Shown: piece by piece, positions 45,838-55,765 of the stretch
How the letters are laid out: each line of letters opens with the position of its first letter
Numbering within the stretch: position 1 is the first letter of the stretch
Assembly (NCBI RefSeq): GCF_030915405.1
Contig: NZ_CP133262.1
Span: 4,617,001 to 4,681,000 of the forward strand
Direction: 5' to 3'
Origin: Neobacillus nitrireducens
GTDB taxonomy: Bacteria; Bacillota; Bacilli; Bacillales; Cytobacillaceae
Length of the DNA stretch: 64,000 nucleotides
Translations under genes and position numbers: made by a program
The notes under the pieces: model-generated
Told to the model about the DNA's origin: nothing
Databases searched by the model: none
The model's input: the letters and a program-made list of their open reading frames with translations, nothing else

Positions 45838-45993
45838 AAGGGGAGAGACTACCTATGTAGCGCCGAAGGAGCAAGCAGAAAATGTGAATCTCTCAGGCAA
45901 AAGAACTCTTGTTTGACGCAGCTCTGGAGAGCGCTGCTAATTTTAAGCAGCCACCAAAGGGGAAAGCCTTTTTAGGTAAACTTTCAGGTGCAA
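45838..45993 (+). promoter_or_regulatory. Tandem glycine riboswitch (gcvT motif)
   Basis: Two glycine aptamers in a row. The first runs from GGGGAGAGACTACC with CGCCGAAGGAGCAA to AATCTCTCAGGCAAAAG; the second from GCTCTGGAGAGC through CACCAAAGGGGAAAGCC to CTTTCAGGTGCAAGGACAGAG. These are the conserved GCCGAAGG and CUCUCAGG blocks of the class. It precedes gcvT and should switch the cleavage operon on when glycine is abundant. Possible -10 elements TATAAT lie upstream (about 45784 and 45814). Confidence 0.93.
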
Positions 45994-46040
45994 GGACAGA
46001 GACCTTCTTACGTTACATAGGAGGTTTCTGTCCTTTTTAT
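45994..46040 (+). terminator. Riboswitch expression-platform terminator
   Basis: GGACAGAGACCT pairs with AGGTTTCTGTCC (one G-U), then TTTTTAT. Its 5' arm is the end of the second aptamer, so glycine binding and termination compete. Confidence 0.85.
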
Positions 46041-46086
46041 GTTACCCATCGTATAACATGTGCCAAAGATTGAAGGGGGATTAAGG

Positions 46087-47190
46087 ATGTCTGAATTAAA
46101 ACGAACACCGCTTTTTGAAGTGTATAAGGAATGGGGAGGAAAAACGATTGATTTCGGAGGTTGGGCACTACCGGTCCAATTCTCAAGCATCAAAGAAGAG
46201 CATGAAGCTGTTCGAACAAGTGCAGGATTATTTGATGTTTCCCATATGGGTGAAGTAGAAGTAAAAGGCTCTGATAGCTTAACATTTTTACAAAAAATGA
46301 TGACGAATGATATTTCTAAAATAAAAAATGGAGGTGCGCAGTACACTGCCATGTGTTATGAAAATGGCGGAACTGTCGATGACCTACTGGTATATAAGAT
46401 TGAAGACAATCATTACCTTTTAGTGGTCAATGCATCAAATATTGAAAAAGATTACAAATGGCTTGAAGACCATTTAACCGGCGATGTCACTTTAGAGAAC
46501 TTATCAGAAAAAACCGCTCAACTGGCTATCCAGGGACCTCTTGCAGAAAAAGTCCTGCAAAAGCTTGCAGGAGAGACTGATCTAAGTGGAATTGGCTTTT
46601 TCAAGTTCCAACAAGAGGTAAACCTAAATGGGAAAAAGGCACTTGTATCCAGAACGGGTTATACCGGTGAAGATGGCTTTGAAGTCTATTGCAATGCTGA
46701 GGATGCTGTCGACCTTTGGAGAGACATTTTAACTGCAGGTCAAGAAGATGGAGTGATTCCATGTGGATTAGGGGCACGCGATACCCTTCGCTTTGAAGCG
46801 GTTTTAGCTCTTTATGGGCAGGAACTATCAGCTGAAATTTCACCACTAGAAGCAGGAATTGGCTTCGCTGTGAAATTAAAGAAAGAAAATGATTTTATCG
46901 GGAAAGATGCGTTAATCCAACAAAAAGAACAGGGCCTAACCAGAAAATTAGTAGGTATCGAAATGATAGACCGCGGGATTCCTCGTCATGGATACCCTGT
47001 TTATATAGGTGATCAATTAATTGGAGAGGTTACAACTGGTACACAATCACCAAGCTTAAAGAGGAATATTGGTCTTGCCCTTATAAATGTAGAATATACG
47101 GGCCTTGAATCCGAGGTAGAGATCGAAATTCGTGGCAAACGCTTAAAGGCTATAGTAGTTCCAACACCTTTTTATAAAAGAGAACAGTAA
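46087..47190 (+). CDS. gcvT: Glycine cleavage system T protein (aminomethyltransferase)
   Basis: Transfers the methylene group from aminomethyl-GcvH to tetrahydrofolate, releasing ammonia. 367 residues; folate-binding [11 protein letters not shown], active Asp in [20 protein letters not shown] region, and [13 protein letters not shown] [13 protein letters not shown]. The ATG at 46087 follows GGGGGA; the open frame 27 nt earlier overlaps that site. First gene of the riboswitch-controlled gcvT-PA-PB operon. Confidence 0.96.
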   Translation: MSELKRTPLFEVYKEWGGKTIDFGGWALPVQFSSIKEEHEAVRTSAGLFDVSHMGEVEVKGSDSLTFLQKMMTNDISKIKNGGAQYTAMCYENGGTVDDLLVYKIEDNHYLLVVNASNIEKDYKWLEDHLTGDVTLENLSEKTAQLAIQGPLAEKVLQKLAGETDLSGIGFFKFQQEVNLNGKKALVSRTGYTGEDGFEVYCNAEDAVDLWRDILTAGQEDGVIPCGLGARDTLRFEAVLALYGQELSAEISPLEAGIGFAVKLKKENDFIGKDALIQQKEQGLTRKLVGIEMIDRGIPRHGYPVYIGDQLIGEVTTGTQSPSLKRNIGLALINVEYTGLESEVEIEIRGKRLKAIVVPTPFYKREQ

Positions 47191-47211
47191 AACATGAAGG
47201 GAGTTAGGTTT

Positions 47212-48558
47212 ATGAAACATCGCTATTTACCCATGACTGAACAAGATAAGAAGGCTATGCTTGAGGCAATTGGTGTTTCCTCAATTGATGAACTGTTTAG
47301 CGATATCCCTGAAAAAGTAAGATTTAAGGGTGAGTATAATATAAAGGCCGCAAAGTCTGAAACAGCCCTGATGAAAGAGCTTTTTAATATGGCTAGTCGG
47401 AACGCTGACCTGAAAAGTAATGTATCTTTTTTAGGCGCAGGTGTTTATGACCATTACATGCCAGTGATTGTCGACCATGTTATTTCTAGGTCAGAATTTT
47501 ATACAGCCTATACACCTTATCAGCCGGAGATCTCCCAAGGAGAACTTCAAGCAATCTTTGAATTCCAAACGATGATTTGTGAATTAACTGGAATGGATGT
47601 TGCAAACTCTTCAATGTATGATGGCGGAACTGCACTTGCTGAAGCAGCGATGCTTAGTGCAGGGCATACGAAACGAAAAACAATTGTAGTATCCGATGCC
47701 GTACACCCTGAAGCACGCGATGTTCTTAAAACCTATGCAAAAGGTCAGAACCTTACTGTCGTTGAAGTACCGGTTAAAGATGGAGTTACTGATCTTGAGA
47801 CATTAAAAGGGCTCGTTAACGAGGATGTTGCAGCCGTTATCGTCCAATATCCAAACTTCTTTGGGCGAATTGAGCCGTTAAAAGAACTTGAGGAAATCAT
47901 TCATGCCAATAAATCAATGTTTGTTGTCTCTAGCAATCCATTATCCCTTGGTGTTTTAACACCTCCAGGTAAATTTGGTGCTGATATTGTTATTGGTGAT
48001 GCACAGCCGTTTGGAATTGCAACTGCCTTTGGCGGACCGCATTGTGGCTTTTTTGCAGTAACAAACAAGTTAATTCGTAAGGTTCCTGGCCGACTTGTCG
48101 GTGAGACAACCGATGATCAAGGCCGTCGTGGGTTTGTATTAACACTGCAGGCGCGTGAACAACATATTCGTCGTGATAAAGCGACCTCAAATATTTGCTC
48201 GAATCAGGCATTAAATGCCCTAGCCGCATCAGTTGCAATGACAGCACTTGGTAAAAAAGGTGTAGGTGAGATGGCTGCTGCTAACTTACAAAAGGCCTAC
48301 TATGCAAAAAATGCATTTAAGGAAGCTGGCTTTGAAGTAGTGTATGACGGTCATTCATTTAACGAATTTGTTGTGAAATTAAATAAACCTGTTAAAGAAA
48401 TCAACCAAATGCTTTTACAAAAGGGAATAATCGGGGGCTATGATTTAGGCCGTGATTATTCAGAACTGGCAAACCATATGCTGATTGCTGTAACAGAACA
48501 AAGATCGAAGGAAGAAATTGATACTCTAGTGAAAGAATTGGGGGATTTGCATGCATAA
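47212..48558 (+). CDS. gcvPA: Glycine dehydrogenase (decarboxylating) subunit 1
   Basis: N-terminal half of the P protein, which decarboxylates glycine using PLP bound to its partner GcvPB. 448 residues with [34 protein letters not shown] and [10 protein letters not shown]. Split P protein is the usual state in Bacillus. ATG at 47212 with GAAGGGAG upstream. Overlaps gcvPB by 8 nt. Confidence 0.96.
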   Translation: MKHRYLPMTEQDKKAMLEAIGVSSIDELFSDIPEKVRFKGEYNIKAAKSETALMKELFNMASRNADLKSNVSFLGAGVYDHYMPVIVDHVISRSEFYTAYTPYQPEISQGELQAIFEFQTMICELTGMDVANSSMYDGGTALAEAAMLSAGHTKRKTIVVSDAVHPEARDVLKTYAKGQNLTVVEVPVKDGVTDLETLKGLVNEDVAAVIVQYPNFFGRIEPLKELEEIIHANKSMFVVSSNPLSLGVLTPPGKFGADIVIGDAQPFGIATAFGGPHCGFFAVTNKLIRKVPGRLVGETTDDQGRRGFVLTLQAREQHIRRDKATSNICSNQALNALAASVAMTALGKKGVGEMAAANLQKAYYAKNAFKEAGFEVVYDGHSFNEFVVKLNKPVKEINQMLLQKGIIGGYDLGRDYSELANHMLIAVTEQRSKEEIDTLVKELGDLHA

Positions 48559-50011
48559 TCAAGACCAGGCACTCATTTTTGAACTTAGTACACCAGGACG
48601 CATCGGCTACAGTCTGCCAGAAATGGATGTACCAGAACTAGATCTAAGCGCCCTTCTTCCTGACGGTTATCTTCGTGCAGAAGAGCCGGAACTTCCTGAA
48701 GTTTCGGAGCTTGATATTATGCGCCACTACACGGCACTTTCGAATAGAAATCATGGTGTTGATAATGGATTCTATCCTCTAGGCTCTTGTACGATGAAAT
48801 ATAATCCGAAAATCAATGAAAATGTAGCGCGCTTTAACGGATTTGCTCATGTCCATCCGCTTCAAGACGAAAGCTCTGTTCAAGGTGCCCTTGAGCTTTT
48901 ATACGATCTGCAGGAGCATTTAATCGAAATTACAGGAATGGATGAAGTGACCCTTCAGCCAGCAGCAGGTGCCCATGGGGAATGGACTGGGTTAATGATG
49001 ATCCGTGCCTACCATGAGGCTAACGGTGATATGAACCGGACAAAAGTAATCGTGCCGGATTCTGCTCATGGTACGAACCCTGCTTCAGCTACGATTGCAG
49101 GTTTTGAAACCATAACGGTTAAGTCCAATGAGCATGGTCTGGTCGATCTTGAAGATTTAAGACGCGTTGTTGGGGAAGATACTGCGGCATTAATGTTAAC
49201 TAACCCGAATACGCTTGGTTTATTTGAAGAAAACATACTTGAATTGGCTGAAATTGTTCATGGAGCTGGCGGAAAACTTTATTATGATGGTGCAAATTTA
49301 AACGCCGTTCTTTCAAAAGCTAGACCAGGAGATATGGGCTTTGATGTGGTTCACTTAAATCTTCATAAAACCTTCACAGGCCCACACGGTGGCGGTGGAC
49401 CTGGTTCTGGACCAGTTGGTGTGAAAGCAGATTTAATTCCATTCCTGCCAAAACCGATTATCGCAAAACGGGGAGAAGAGTTTGTCCTTGATAATGATCG
49501 CCCGCAGTCAATTGGCCGCGTGAAGCCATACTACGGAAACTTCGGAATCAACGTTCGTGCCTACACATATATTCGCTCGATGGGTCCAGATGGCCTAAAA
49601 GCGGTAACAGAGTATGCTGTATTAAATGCGAACTATATGATGAGAAGGCTTGCTGAATATTATGATCTGCCATTTGACAGACATTGTAAGCATGAATTTG
49701 TCCTTAGCGGCAGACGCCAGAAGAAACTAGGGGTTCGCACCTTGGATATTGCGAAACGTCTGCTTGATTTTGGCTACCATCCGCCAACCATTTACTTCCC
49801 ATTAAATGTGGAAGAGTGCATTATGATCGAACCGACTGAAACTGAATCTAAAGAGACCTTGGACTCGTTCGTCGATATCATGATCCAAATTGCAAAAGAG
49901 GCTGAGGAAAATCCAGAAATCGTTCAAGAAGCACCGCATACGACTGTGGTCGGCCGTATGGACGAAACAAAAGCAGCGCGGAAACCAGTTTTGAAATATC
50001 AACAAGCTTAA
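48551..50011 (+). CDS. gcvPB: Glycine dehydrogenase (decarboxylating) subunit 2
   Basis: C-terminal, PLP-carrying half of the P protein. 486 residues; PLP lysine in [19 protein letters not shown], plus [13 protein letters not shown] and [13 protein letters not shown]. The GcvH protein that receives the aminomethyl group is not in this window. GGGG lies upstream, inside gcvPA. Confidence 0.96.
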   Translation: MHNQDQALIFELSTPGRIGYSLPEMDVPELDLSALLPDGYLRAEEPELPEVSELDIMRHYTALSNRNHGVDNGFYPLGSCTMKYNPKINENVARFNGFAHVHPLQDESSVQGALELLYDLQEHLIEITGMDEVTLQPAAGAHGEWTGLMMIRAYHEANGDMNRTKVIVPDSAHGTNPASATIAGFETITVKSNEHGLVDLEDLRRVVGEDTAALMLTNPNTLGLFEENILELAEIVHGAGGKLYYDGANLNAVLSKARPGDMGFDVVHLNLHKTFTGPHGGGGPGSGPVGVKADLIPFLPKPIIAKRGEEFVLDNDRPQSIGRVKPYYGNFGINVRAYTYIRSMGPDGLKAVTEYAVLNANYMMRRLAEYYDLPFDRHCKHEFVLSGRRQKKLGVRTLDIAKRLLDFGYHPPTIYFPLNVEECIMIEPTETESKETLDSFVDIMIQIAKEAEENPEIVQEAPHTTVVGRMDETKAARKPVLKYQQA

Positions 50012-50020
50012 TAAACGGAA

Positions 50021-50060
50021 AGGTCAGATTCATAAATCGAATCTGACCTCTCTTTTTGCG
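50021..50060 (+). terminator. Terminator of the gcv operon
   Basis: GGTCAGATTC and GAATCTGACC, perfect 10-nt arms with a 7-nt loop, followed by TCTCTTTTT. Confidence 0.88.
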
Positions 50061-50077
50061 AAACAATTTATTCAAAA

Positions 50078-50106
50078 TAAAAAAAGGCGCCGAAATCCGG
50101 TGCCTT
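50078..50106 (-). terminator. Terminator of yqhL
   Basis: AAGGCGCCG and CGGTGCCTT (one G-U) around a 5-nt loop; on the minus strand it ends in seven Ts. Confidence 0.85.
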
Positions 50107-50116
50107 AAAGATTTTC

Positions 50117-50500
50117 TTATTTCTTCGTTTTAACTTTACCGGACCATTTTTTAAACCCGCCTTGAAGCTGGGTTAGTTCTCTATAGCCTTTTCTGTGTAA
50201 GAACTGGGCTGCGCGTCCACTGCGCATTCCACTTTGGCAATAGAGATATACCGGCATATCGGAACGAATTTCTTTCATACGCATTTTCATTTGTGACATT
50301 GGGATATTACGTGCTCCTAAAATATGGCCGCCTTCGAATTCGTTTGCTTCACGAACATCTATTAGTTGTGCCTTTCTGTAACCTGCACGGAACTCTTCTT
50401 CTGTTACCGTTTTAACAATCCTTTTCTGATAGAAAAAAGTGAAAACGGAATAAATGATAACTGCGACGATGATGATTAATAATGGATAAAGTGAATTCAA
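50117..50500 (-). CDS. yqhL: Membrane-anchored rhodanese YqhL
   Basis: 127 residues: one N-terminal transmembrane helix (LYPLLIIIVAVIIYSVFTFF), then a single rhodanese domain with DVREANEFEGGHI and active cysteine in VYLYCQSGMRSGRA. Probably handles sulfane sulfur or persulfide on the cytosolic side. TTG start with AAAGGGGC upstream. Lies between gcvPB and lipM as in B. subtilis. Confidence 0.9.
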   Translation of the reverse strand: MNSLYPLLIIIVAVIIYSVFTFFYQKRIVKTVTEEEFRAGYRKAQLIDVREANEFEGGHILGARNIPMSQMKMRMKEIRSDMPVYLYCQSGMRSGRAAQFLHRKGYRELTQLQGGFKKWSGKVKTKK

Positions 50501-50692
50501 CTTCTTTTTGCCCCTTTCAAGCTATGCTGCACTAATATTTATTATATAAGTCTATCCTATAAAGATAAAGATGAATGCAAAAAAACTTTTCAAATTACGT
50601 TATTAATTATAGCAGAAACATCTTATTTTGAATCCATATCAGATTTTGGTAGACTTAAACACGAAATAATTATAAAAAAATGAGGTTTTATA

Positions 50693-51529
50693 ATGAAAAA
50701 AGAAGTTTGGCGTTTTATTGATACTGGAAATAGTTCACCATCTTTTAATATGGCCTTAGATGAAGCGTTACTCGATTGGCATAGTGAAGGGAAAATTCCT
50801 CCAGTGATTCGATTCTATGGTTGGGATCCGGCAACTCTGTCGGTGGGATATTTTCAAAAGGTTGAGAAGGAAATTGATATGGACGCGGTCAAGGCTCATC
50901 AACTTGGTTTTGTCAGAAGACCTACAGGAGGACGTGGGGTTCTCCATGAACACGAGCTTACCTATAGTGTCATCGTTTCTGAAGAACACCCCGAAATGCC
51001 TAATTCGGTGACAGAGGCGTATCGGGTTATTTCTGAAGGGATTTTAAAAGGATTTCATCATTTGGGACTTGAAGCATATTTTGCTGTCCCAAAAACAGCA
51101 GAAGATAGGGAGGCATTAAAAAACCCTCGCTCTGCAGTTTGTTTTGACGCTCCAAGCTGGTATGAACTAGTGGTGGAAGGCAGGAAGGTTGCCGGCAGCG
51201 CACAAACAAGGCAAAAGGGGGTCATCCTACAGCACGGCTCTATTCTGCTAGATCTAGATGAAGATAAGCTCTTTAGTTTATTTAAATATCCGAGTGAAAG
51301 AGTTAAGGAACGAATGAGAAAAGCTTTTAAGGATAAAGCCGTTGCCATTAATGATATTAGTCCAAGGGAAATATCACTTGAGGAAGCAAAGGAAGCTTTT
51401 TATAAAGGCTTTGCGGAAGGTCTAAATATTGACTTGGAGCCTTATCAATTAACGCAGGAAGAACTTGCATACGTTGAAAAAATTGCAAAAGAGCGCTATG
51501 AAAGTGATGAATGGAATTTTAAGAGATAG
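50693..51529 (+). CDS. lipM: Octanoyl-[GcvH] lipoyl synthesis transferase LipM
   Basis: Puts octanoyl groups on GcvH in the Bacillus lipoate pathway. 278 residues of the biotin/lipoate ligase fold with [19 protein letters not shown] and lysine motif [11 protein letters not shown]; the nucleophilic cysteine is in [13 protein letters not shown] near residue 150. Fits the nearby glycine cleavage genes, whose H protein is the substrate. ATG at 50693 in a TGAGG context. Confidence 0.93.
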   Translation: MKKEVWRFIDTGNSSPSFNMALDEALLDWHSEGKIPPVIRFYGWDPATLSVGYFQKVEKEIDMDAVKAHQLGFVRRPTGGRGVLHEHELTYSVIVSEEHPEMPNSVTEAYRVISEGILKGFHHLGLEAYFAVPKTAEDREALKNPRSAVCFDAPSWYELVVEGRKVAGSAQTRQKGVILQHGSILLDLDEDKLFSLFKYPSERVKERMRKAFKDKAVAINDISPREISLEEAKEAFYKGFAEGLNIDLEPYQLTQEELAYVEKIAKERYESDEWNFKR

Positions 51530-51533
51530 TCTG

Positions 51534-51559
51534 AAGCGGCGGATCCGTCGCTTTTTTTC
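51534..51559 (+). terminator. Terminator of lipM
   Basis: AAGCGGCGGATCCGTCGCTT is one self-complementary stem followed by a T run. Confidence 0.85.
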
Positions 51560-51674
51560 TTGTTAAAACTATAAATATAAAGAAGCAACCTGCGAATTTT
51601 GTTGAATTTTCCTGAATTATGCCGAAAATCATCTAATAGCTTTGGTTTACTTTTAATTCTATTATTTTTTGCGT

Positions 51675-51703
51675 TTGACAAAATGATTAGTAATGGTTCT
51701 AAA
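51675..51703 (+). promoter_or_regulatory. Sigma A promoter of nrdJ
   Basis: Perfect -35 TTGACA, 17-nt spacer, -10 TCTAAA (4 of 6). Transcription should start near 51710, inside the NrdR-like box. Confidence 0.6.
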
Positions 51704-51718
51704 TACAATATATAGTGG
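51703..51718 (+). promoter_or_regulatory. NrdR box
   Basis: ATACAATATATAGTGG matches the NrdR consensus ACACWATATATWGTGT at 14 of 16 positions. It overlaps the -10 and start of nrdJ, the right place for repression by NrdR. A second core (ACTACATATTGA, 10 of 12) begins 33 bp downstream. Confidence 0.65.
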
Positions 51719-51721
51719 TGT

Positions 51722-51735
51722 CGAAAATATTTTCG
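51722..51735. promoter_or_regulatory. 14-bp palindrome, LexA-box-like
   Basis: CGAAAATATTTTCG is a perfect palindrome that differs from the Bacillus LexA (DinR) form CGAACATATGTTCG only at the two symmetric C/G positions. It may be a weak SOS site or part of NrdR binding. Confidence 0.35.
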
Positions 51736-51790
51736 GTACTACATATTGATTTTCTCGGGTGTGCTATGATAACCTAACAATACAAACCAA

Positions 51791-51838
51791 CTAGATATAG
51801 CTCAAATCTGCTAGATTTAGCACAATAGGTAGATTTAA
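51791..51838 (+). repeat. Direct repeats in the nrdJ leader
   Basis: CTAGATATAGCTCAA, CTAGATTTAGCACAA and TAGATTTA begin at 51791, 51811 and 51830, i.e. spaced by about 19-20 bp (two helical turns). They lie in the leader before the Shine-Dalgarno. Meaning unknown. Confidence 0.5.
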
Positions 51839-51857
51839 TAATAAAGGAGTTGTTCTG

Positions 51858-53813
51858 ATGTCTGTAGTTTTTAGACAAGCAATGAATATTGATTTTGAAA
51901 GGTTGAATGAGGATATTCACTTATACCCTCAGGTACATCCGGTTACCCCAGATATGAAAATAACTCACAAGGGTGTTTCCCGTTTGGTCATGTTAGACCG
52001 CTATACTTTTAAAGATACTGCAAAAATTACTCTTACTAACGGCGACTTTGTTGTTTTGACTATTAAAGAGGATCCCAAATTTCCAGCACGTGGCCTTGGA
52101 TATATCAAGGAAATCGACTGGGAAAAGAAAAGAGCGAAAGTTTTAGTAGAAGAGGAATTCAGGGGAGTGCTCGATGATCCTGAAGAAGCTAGTACTGGTG
52201 TGATAGACAGGTCATTAGATGTCATTGAAAAGCCTTTGGAGATCTTCTACGAGCAAATCGCGAAGCGGAATGCAACTGGTCTTGCTTCGGTCGAAGAGAC
52301 GGAAGAGAAGCGAAGAGAATGGACAGAGCGGTTTTATCAAGAGCTTGTTAACATGAATTTCATTCCAGCAGGACGTGTTCTATACGGTGCAGGGGCAGAT
52401 ACGGATGTTACTTACTTCAATTGCTATGTTATGCCTTTCGTCCCAGACTCACGTGAAGGGATCTCTGACCATCGTAAACAAGTTATGGAGATTATGAGCC
52501 GCGGAGGCGGAGTTGGTACAAATGGCTCAACTTTGAGACCGCGTAATACACTAGCTAGAGGCGTGAATGGTAAATCATCGGGTTCTGTTTCATGGTTGGA
52601 TGATATCGCGAAGTTGACGCATTTGGTTGAGCAAGGCGGATCAAGACGTGGAGCTCAGATGATTATGTTGGCTGACTGGCATCCAGACATTATTGAATTT
52701 ATTATTTCAAAGATGCAAAATCCTAGAATTCTTCGATTCTTAATTGAAAATACAAATGATGAAACAATAAAAAAACTTGCTAAAGATAAGTTAAAGTTTA
52801 CTCCTTTAACATTAAGAGAAACGGCAATGTACCAAGGAATTGTTAATTATAAAAATATTCCTGGCTTCGGTGGCTTTGATGCAAACATCATTGCAGATGC
52901 AGAAGAAAAGTTATTAACGGGTGGCAATTACACTGTTCATAATTCTGAGTTCCTTACAGGTGCAAACATTTCTGTCTGTCTAACAAAAGAATTTATGGAA
53001 GCGGTAGAAACTGATAGTGATTATGAACTTCGTTTCCCATATGTTGAACGATACAATCAAGAGGAAATGAAAGTTTATAATGAGGAATGGCATAAAGTTG
53101 GTGATGTCCGTGAGTGGGAAAAACTTGGACATAAAGTACGGGTATATAAAAAGTTCAAAGCGAAAGAACTTTGGAACCTAATCAATATTTGTGCTACCTA
53201 CTCAGCAGAACCGGGAATATTTTTTATCGATAATGCCAACGACATGACGAATGCAAAAGCTTATGGACAACAAGTCGTCGCAACAAACCCATGTGGAGAA
53301 CAACCACTTGCACCATTTTCCGTCTGTAACCTTGCAGCTGTTAATCTCGCGGAGATGGCCGATAAGGAAACAAGACAAGTTGACTTTGAAAAGCTTAAGA
53401 AAACAGTAGCAGTAGGAGTAAGGATGCAGGATAACGTTATTAATGCTACACCATACTTCCTAGAAGAAAATAAAAAGCAGGCTCTTGGTGAACGACGTGT
53501 AGGGCTTGGAGTAATGGGCTTGCATGACATGCTGATTTATTGTGAAACGGAATATGGCTCACCGGAAGGTAACAAACTCGTTGACCAAGTATTTGAAATC
53601 ATTGCAACAACTGCATACAGAACTTCAATTGAATTGGCAAAAGAGAAGGGGAGCTTCCCATTCTTGTCTGGTGGTACACCAAATGAAACCAATCGATTAC
53701 GACAAGCATTCATCGATACAGGATATATGAAGAAAATGCCTGAAGATATCCGCGAATCTATTTTAGAAAGTGGTATTAGAAATTCGCATTTACTAACTGT
53801 TGCTCCGACGGGT
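51858..53813 (+). CDS. nrdJ: Adenosylcobalamin-dependent ribonucleotide reductase, exon 1
   Basis: Class II RNR makes deoxynucleotides using adenosylcobalamin and works with or without oxygen. Exon 1 codes residues 1-652. Seen: first redox Cys in TYFNCYVMP, GGGVGTNGSTLRP, and the catalytic loop NPCGEQPLAPFSVCNLAAVNL with the thiyl Cys and the Glu. The exon ends at ...LLTVAPTG (53813), where translation would otherwise run 13 codons into the intron and stop. Spliced with 54964-55566 the protein has 852 residues, near the length of other Bacillaceae NrdJ. AAAGGAG precedes the ATG. Confidence 0.93.
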
Positions 53814-54963
53814 AAAGCAATTGCCCCCAGTGTTCGTAAGAGCGCTGCGTAAACTTAGCTATATGCGGGAAACCCTGGCGTATCTCTTACTACCTTGTCT
53901 TGCCAACTTTCAATAGGTAAAAAGGTAAGAGTGTTGGCGAAAGCCTACCAGACAATCCGCAGGGAAGTCGTGGCTGACCCCTCAACGACTACATGCTGAG
54001 CAACCATATTAATTGAAAGAACATTCGTTCTGTTTTATACTAAAAGAAAACAGTTCGGAGGTTTACTATGATTAAGAAATGTCTTAACTGTGACAAGGAA
54101 ATTAAGGTAAAACCAAGTAATTTTGAAAGGAAAAAATTTTGTTCCCGCCAATGCAAATCCACTTTTCATAAAAATAACCCTCCCGATTTCTGAAAGGAAC
54201 TTTCAAAGAAGAAAAAAGTGGAGTGTGATTTTTGTAGGAAAATTTTGCTAAGAAAACCATCTATAATATTTAAAACAAACTTTTGTAACCAGAAATGCAA
54301 ACAAGCATATCAAATTCAAAATGGTCATCTGATTAACCAACATTTAAAAGATCAAATTGAAATTGAGTGTGCTTATTGTGAAGTAAAATTTAGTGTACCA
54401 AGGAATAGAGAAAATTCAGCAAAATTTTGTTCTAGACAGTGTCTTGGTAAATCTAATGGTATAAGGGGAAAAATTTTATATAAAAATCAAACCTTAGTTA
54501 CGTGTAGTAATTGTGGTAAAGGTTTTGAAAAAAAACCTTCTACTATCCGACCATTAAATTTTTGTTCTATAGCATGTATGGGAAAATATTATAGTGAAAA
54601 TAAAATGTTTTCTGGTGAAAATAGTGGTACTTGGAACGGTGGAGATATTGGCTATTATGGACCAAATTGGTTATGTCAAAGAAGACTAGCTAGGGAACGA
54701 GATCAATTCACTTGTCAAAATTGTGGAATTACAGAAGAACAATACGGTAAAGAACTATCCGTTCATCATATAATCCCTTTTCGCAATTTTAAAGGAGATT
54801 GGGAAAAAGCGAATGAACTATCAAACCTTACTTGTCTCTGTGAATATCCTTGTCATCGAAAAAGACATTCAAAAAATGGTTGATGATATAGTCTGACCCA
54901 TATGGCGACATATGGAGCGGGTACTAATAACCCCGCCCTCTATAATAGAGAGTAACAAAAGTG
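53814..54963 (+). mobile_element. Group I self-splicing intron in nrdJ
   Basis: 1150 nt between ...GGGT and AGTACTGG. The conserved core is visible: P (ATGCGGGAAACC near 53863), Q (AATCCGCAGGGA near 53954), R (CAACGACTACAT near 53983) and S (GATATAGTCTGAC near 54885). P1 can form between exon GGGU and intron GCCC at 53823-53826, giving the required U-G pair at the 5' splice site; the intron ends in G. Removal joins APTG to STGTMVGV, the uninterrupted RNR motif. The ORF lies between R and S, that is in the P8 loop. Confidence 0.92.
54068..54883 (+). pseudogene. Intron-encoded HNH homing endonuclease, broken by in-frame TGA
   Basis: From the ATG at 54068 (GGAGGT 7 nt upstream) the frame reads 271 codons, but codon 42 (54191-54193) is TGA. 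The N-terminal piece MIKKCLNCDKEI...FCSRQC is one zinc-finger unit; three more C-x2-C...FC-x3-C units follow (CDFC, CAYC, CSNC), then the HNH nuclease domain with TCQNCG, LSVHHIIPF and CLCEYPCHRKRH. A GTG at 54218 could restart translation, but its Shine-Dalgarno is poor. The catalytic part is intact, so the break is recent, or it is a sequencing error. Confidence 0.85.
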
Positions 54964-55566
54964 AGTACTGGAACAATGGTTGGCGTCTCCACCGGATTAG
55001 AGCCTTATTTCTCATTCTCTTACTTCCGAAGCGGACGTCTCGGTAAATTTATCGAAGTAAAAGCGGATATTGTAAAAGAATATCTAGAAAAGCATCCAGA
55101 AGCAGATCCAAACAATCTTCCAAATTGGTTTATTTCATCGATGGAACTTTCGACGGATGCACATGCGGATGTTCAATGTGTCATCCAGCGCTGGATTGAT
55201 AGCTCCATTAGTAAAACCGTCAATGCACCAAAAGGGTATAGCGTAGAGCAGGTTGAAAAGGTATACCAGCGTTTATATCGCGGCGGTGCAAAGGGTGGAA
55301 CTGTTTATGTTGATGGTTCACGCGATTCTCAGGTGCTAACACTTAAAGCAGAAGAAAATTCCACTGAACAATTATCAATTTTTAATGAAAAACCGAAGCA
55401 GCATGTGGTTCTTGTTGATACCATCAGTGAACTTCGCTCAACAAGTGTAACAATCGGTTCTGAAGTAGGTAATACTTGCCCAGTCTGCCGAACTGGAAAG
55501 GTAAAAGAAATGGGTGGCTGCAATACATGTACAAACTGTGGTGCCCAATTAAAATGTGGTCTGTAA
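54964..55566 (+). CDS. nrdJ: Adenosylcobalamin-dependent ribonucleotide reductase, exon 2
   Basis: Codes the last 200 residues of NrdJ, joined in frame to exon 1 after splicing. Begins STGTMVGVSTGLEPYFSFSY, the continuation of the APTG loop of the RNR barrel. The C-terminus has a cysteine-rich zinc-ribbon tail (CPVCRTGKVKEMGGC, CTNC and C of KCGL), as in other class II enzymes where terminal cysteines re-reduce the active site. A GTG at 54961 happens to precede the exon but lies in the intron and is not a start. Confidence 0.93.
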   Translation, partial: STGTMVGVSTGLEPYFSFSYFRSGRLGKFIEVKADIVKEYLEKHPEADPNNLPNWFISSMELSTDAHADVQCVIQRWIDSSISKTVNAPKGYSVEQVEKVYQRLYRGGAKGGTVYVDGSRDSQVLTLKAEENSTEQLSIFNEKPKQHVVLVDTISELRSTSVTIGSEVGNTCPVCRTGKVKEMGGCNTCTNCGAQLKCGL

Positions 55567-55579
55567 TACGTTTTACTTA

Positions 55580-55606
55580 GAGGGGGAGAAAATCCCCCTT
55601 TTTTTG
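55580..55606 (+). terminator. Terminator of nrdJ
   Basis: AGGGGGA and TCCCCCT around a 5-nt loop, followed by seven Ts. Confidence 0.9.
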
Positions 55607-55765
55607 TTAATATTCTTTCCCTAAAGATACATAATCCTCCATTTAATGCTAGTTTTCTTAAAATAAAGTCGAAATTTGTAATATAACTGTAATCTACCTG
55701 TTACTTCGGTGTTATGCTTTTTTTGTATATTAATAGTATCGAAGCACACAGGGGGATTAAACAAG

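Larger units (their letters stand above)
51560..51857 (+). promoter_or_regulatory. Regulatory region of nrdJ
   Basis: The non-coding stretch before nrdJ. It contains a sigma A promoter (51675-51703), a NrdR-like box on its -10 (51703-51718), a perfect 14-bp palindrome (51722-51735), a second weaker NrdR-like core (51738-51749) and three TAGAT direct repeats (51791-51838). I see no cobalamin riboswitch. Confidence 0.6.

Noticed and set aside
51560..51857. Cobalamin riboswitch upstream of the cobalamin-dependent RNR
   Set aside because: No B12-box (GCCACTG-like) or large structured aptamer is visible.
54191..54193. TGA in the HNH ORF as a second selenocysteine
   Set aside because: It is in a linker between zinc-finger units, not near a redox cysteine. 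The hairpin that follows starts in the TGA itself, with its loop only a few nt downstream, outside the SECIS window.
54218..54883. HNH endonuclease starting at the GTG at 54218 as an intact gene
   Set aside because: The upstream ATG with GGAGGT is in the same frame and adds a matching zinc-finger unit, so the GTG is probably only an internal codon after a nonsense mutation.
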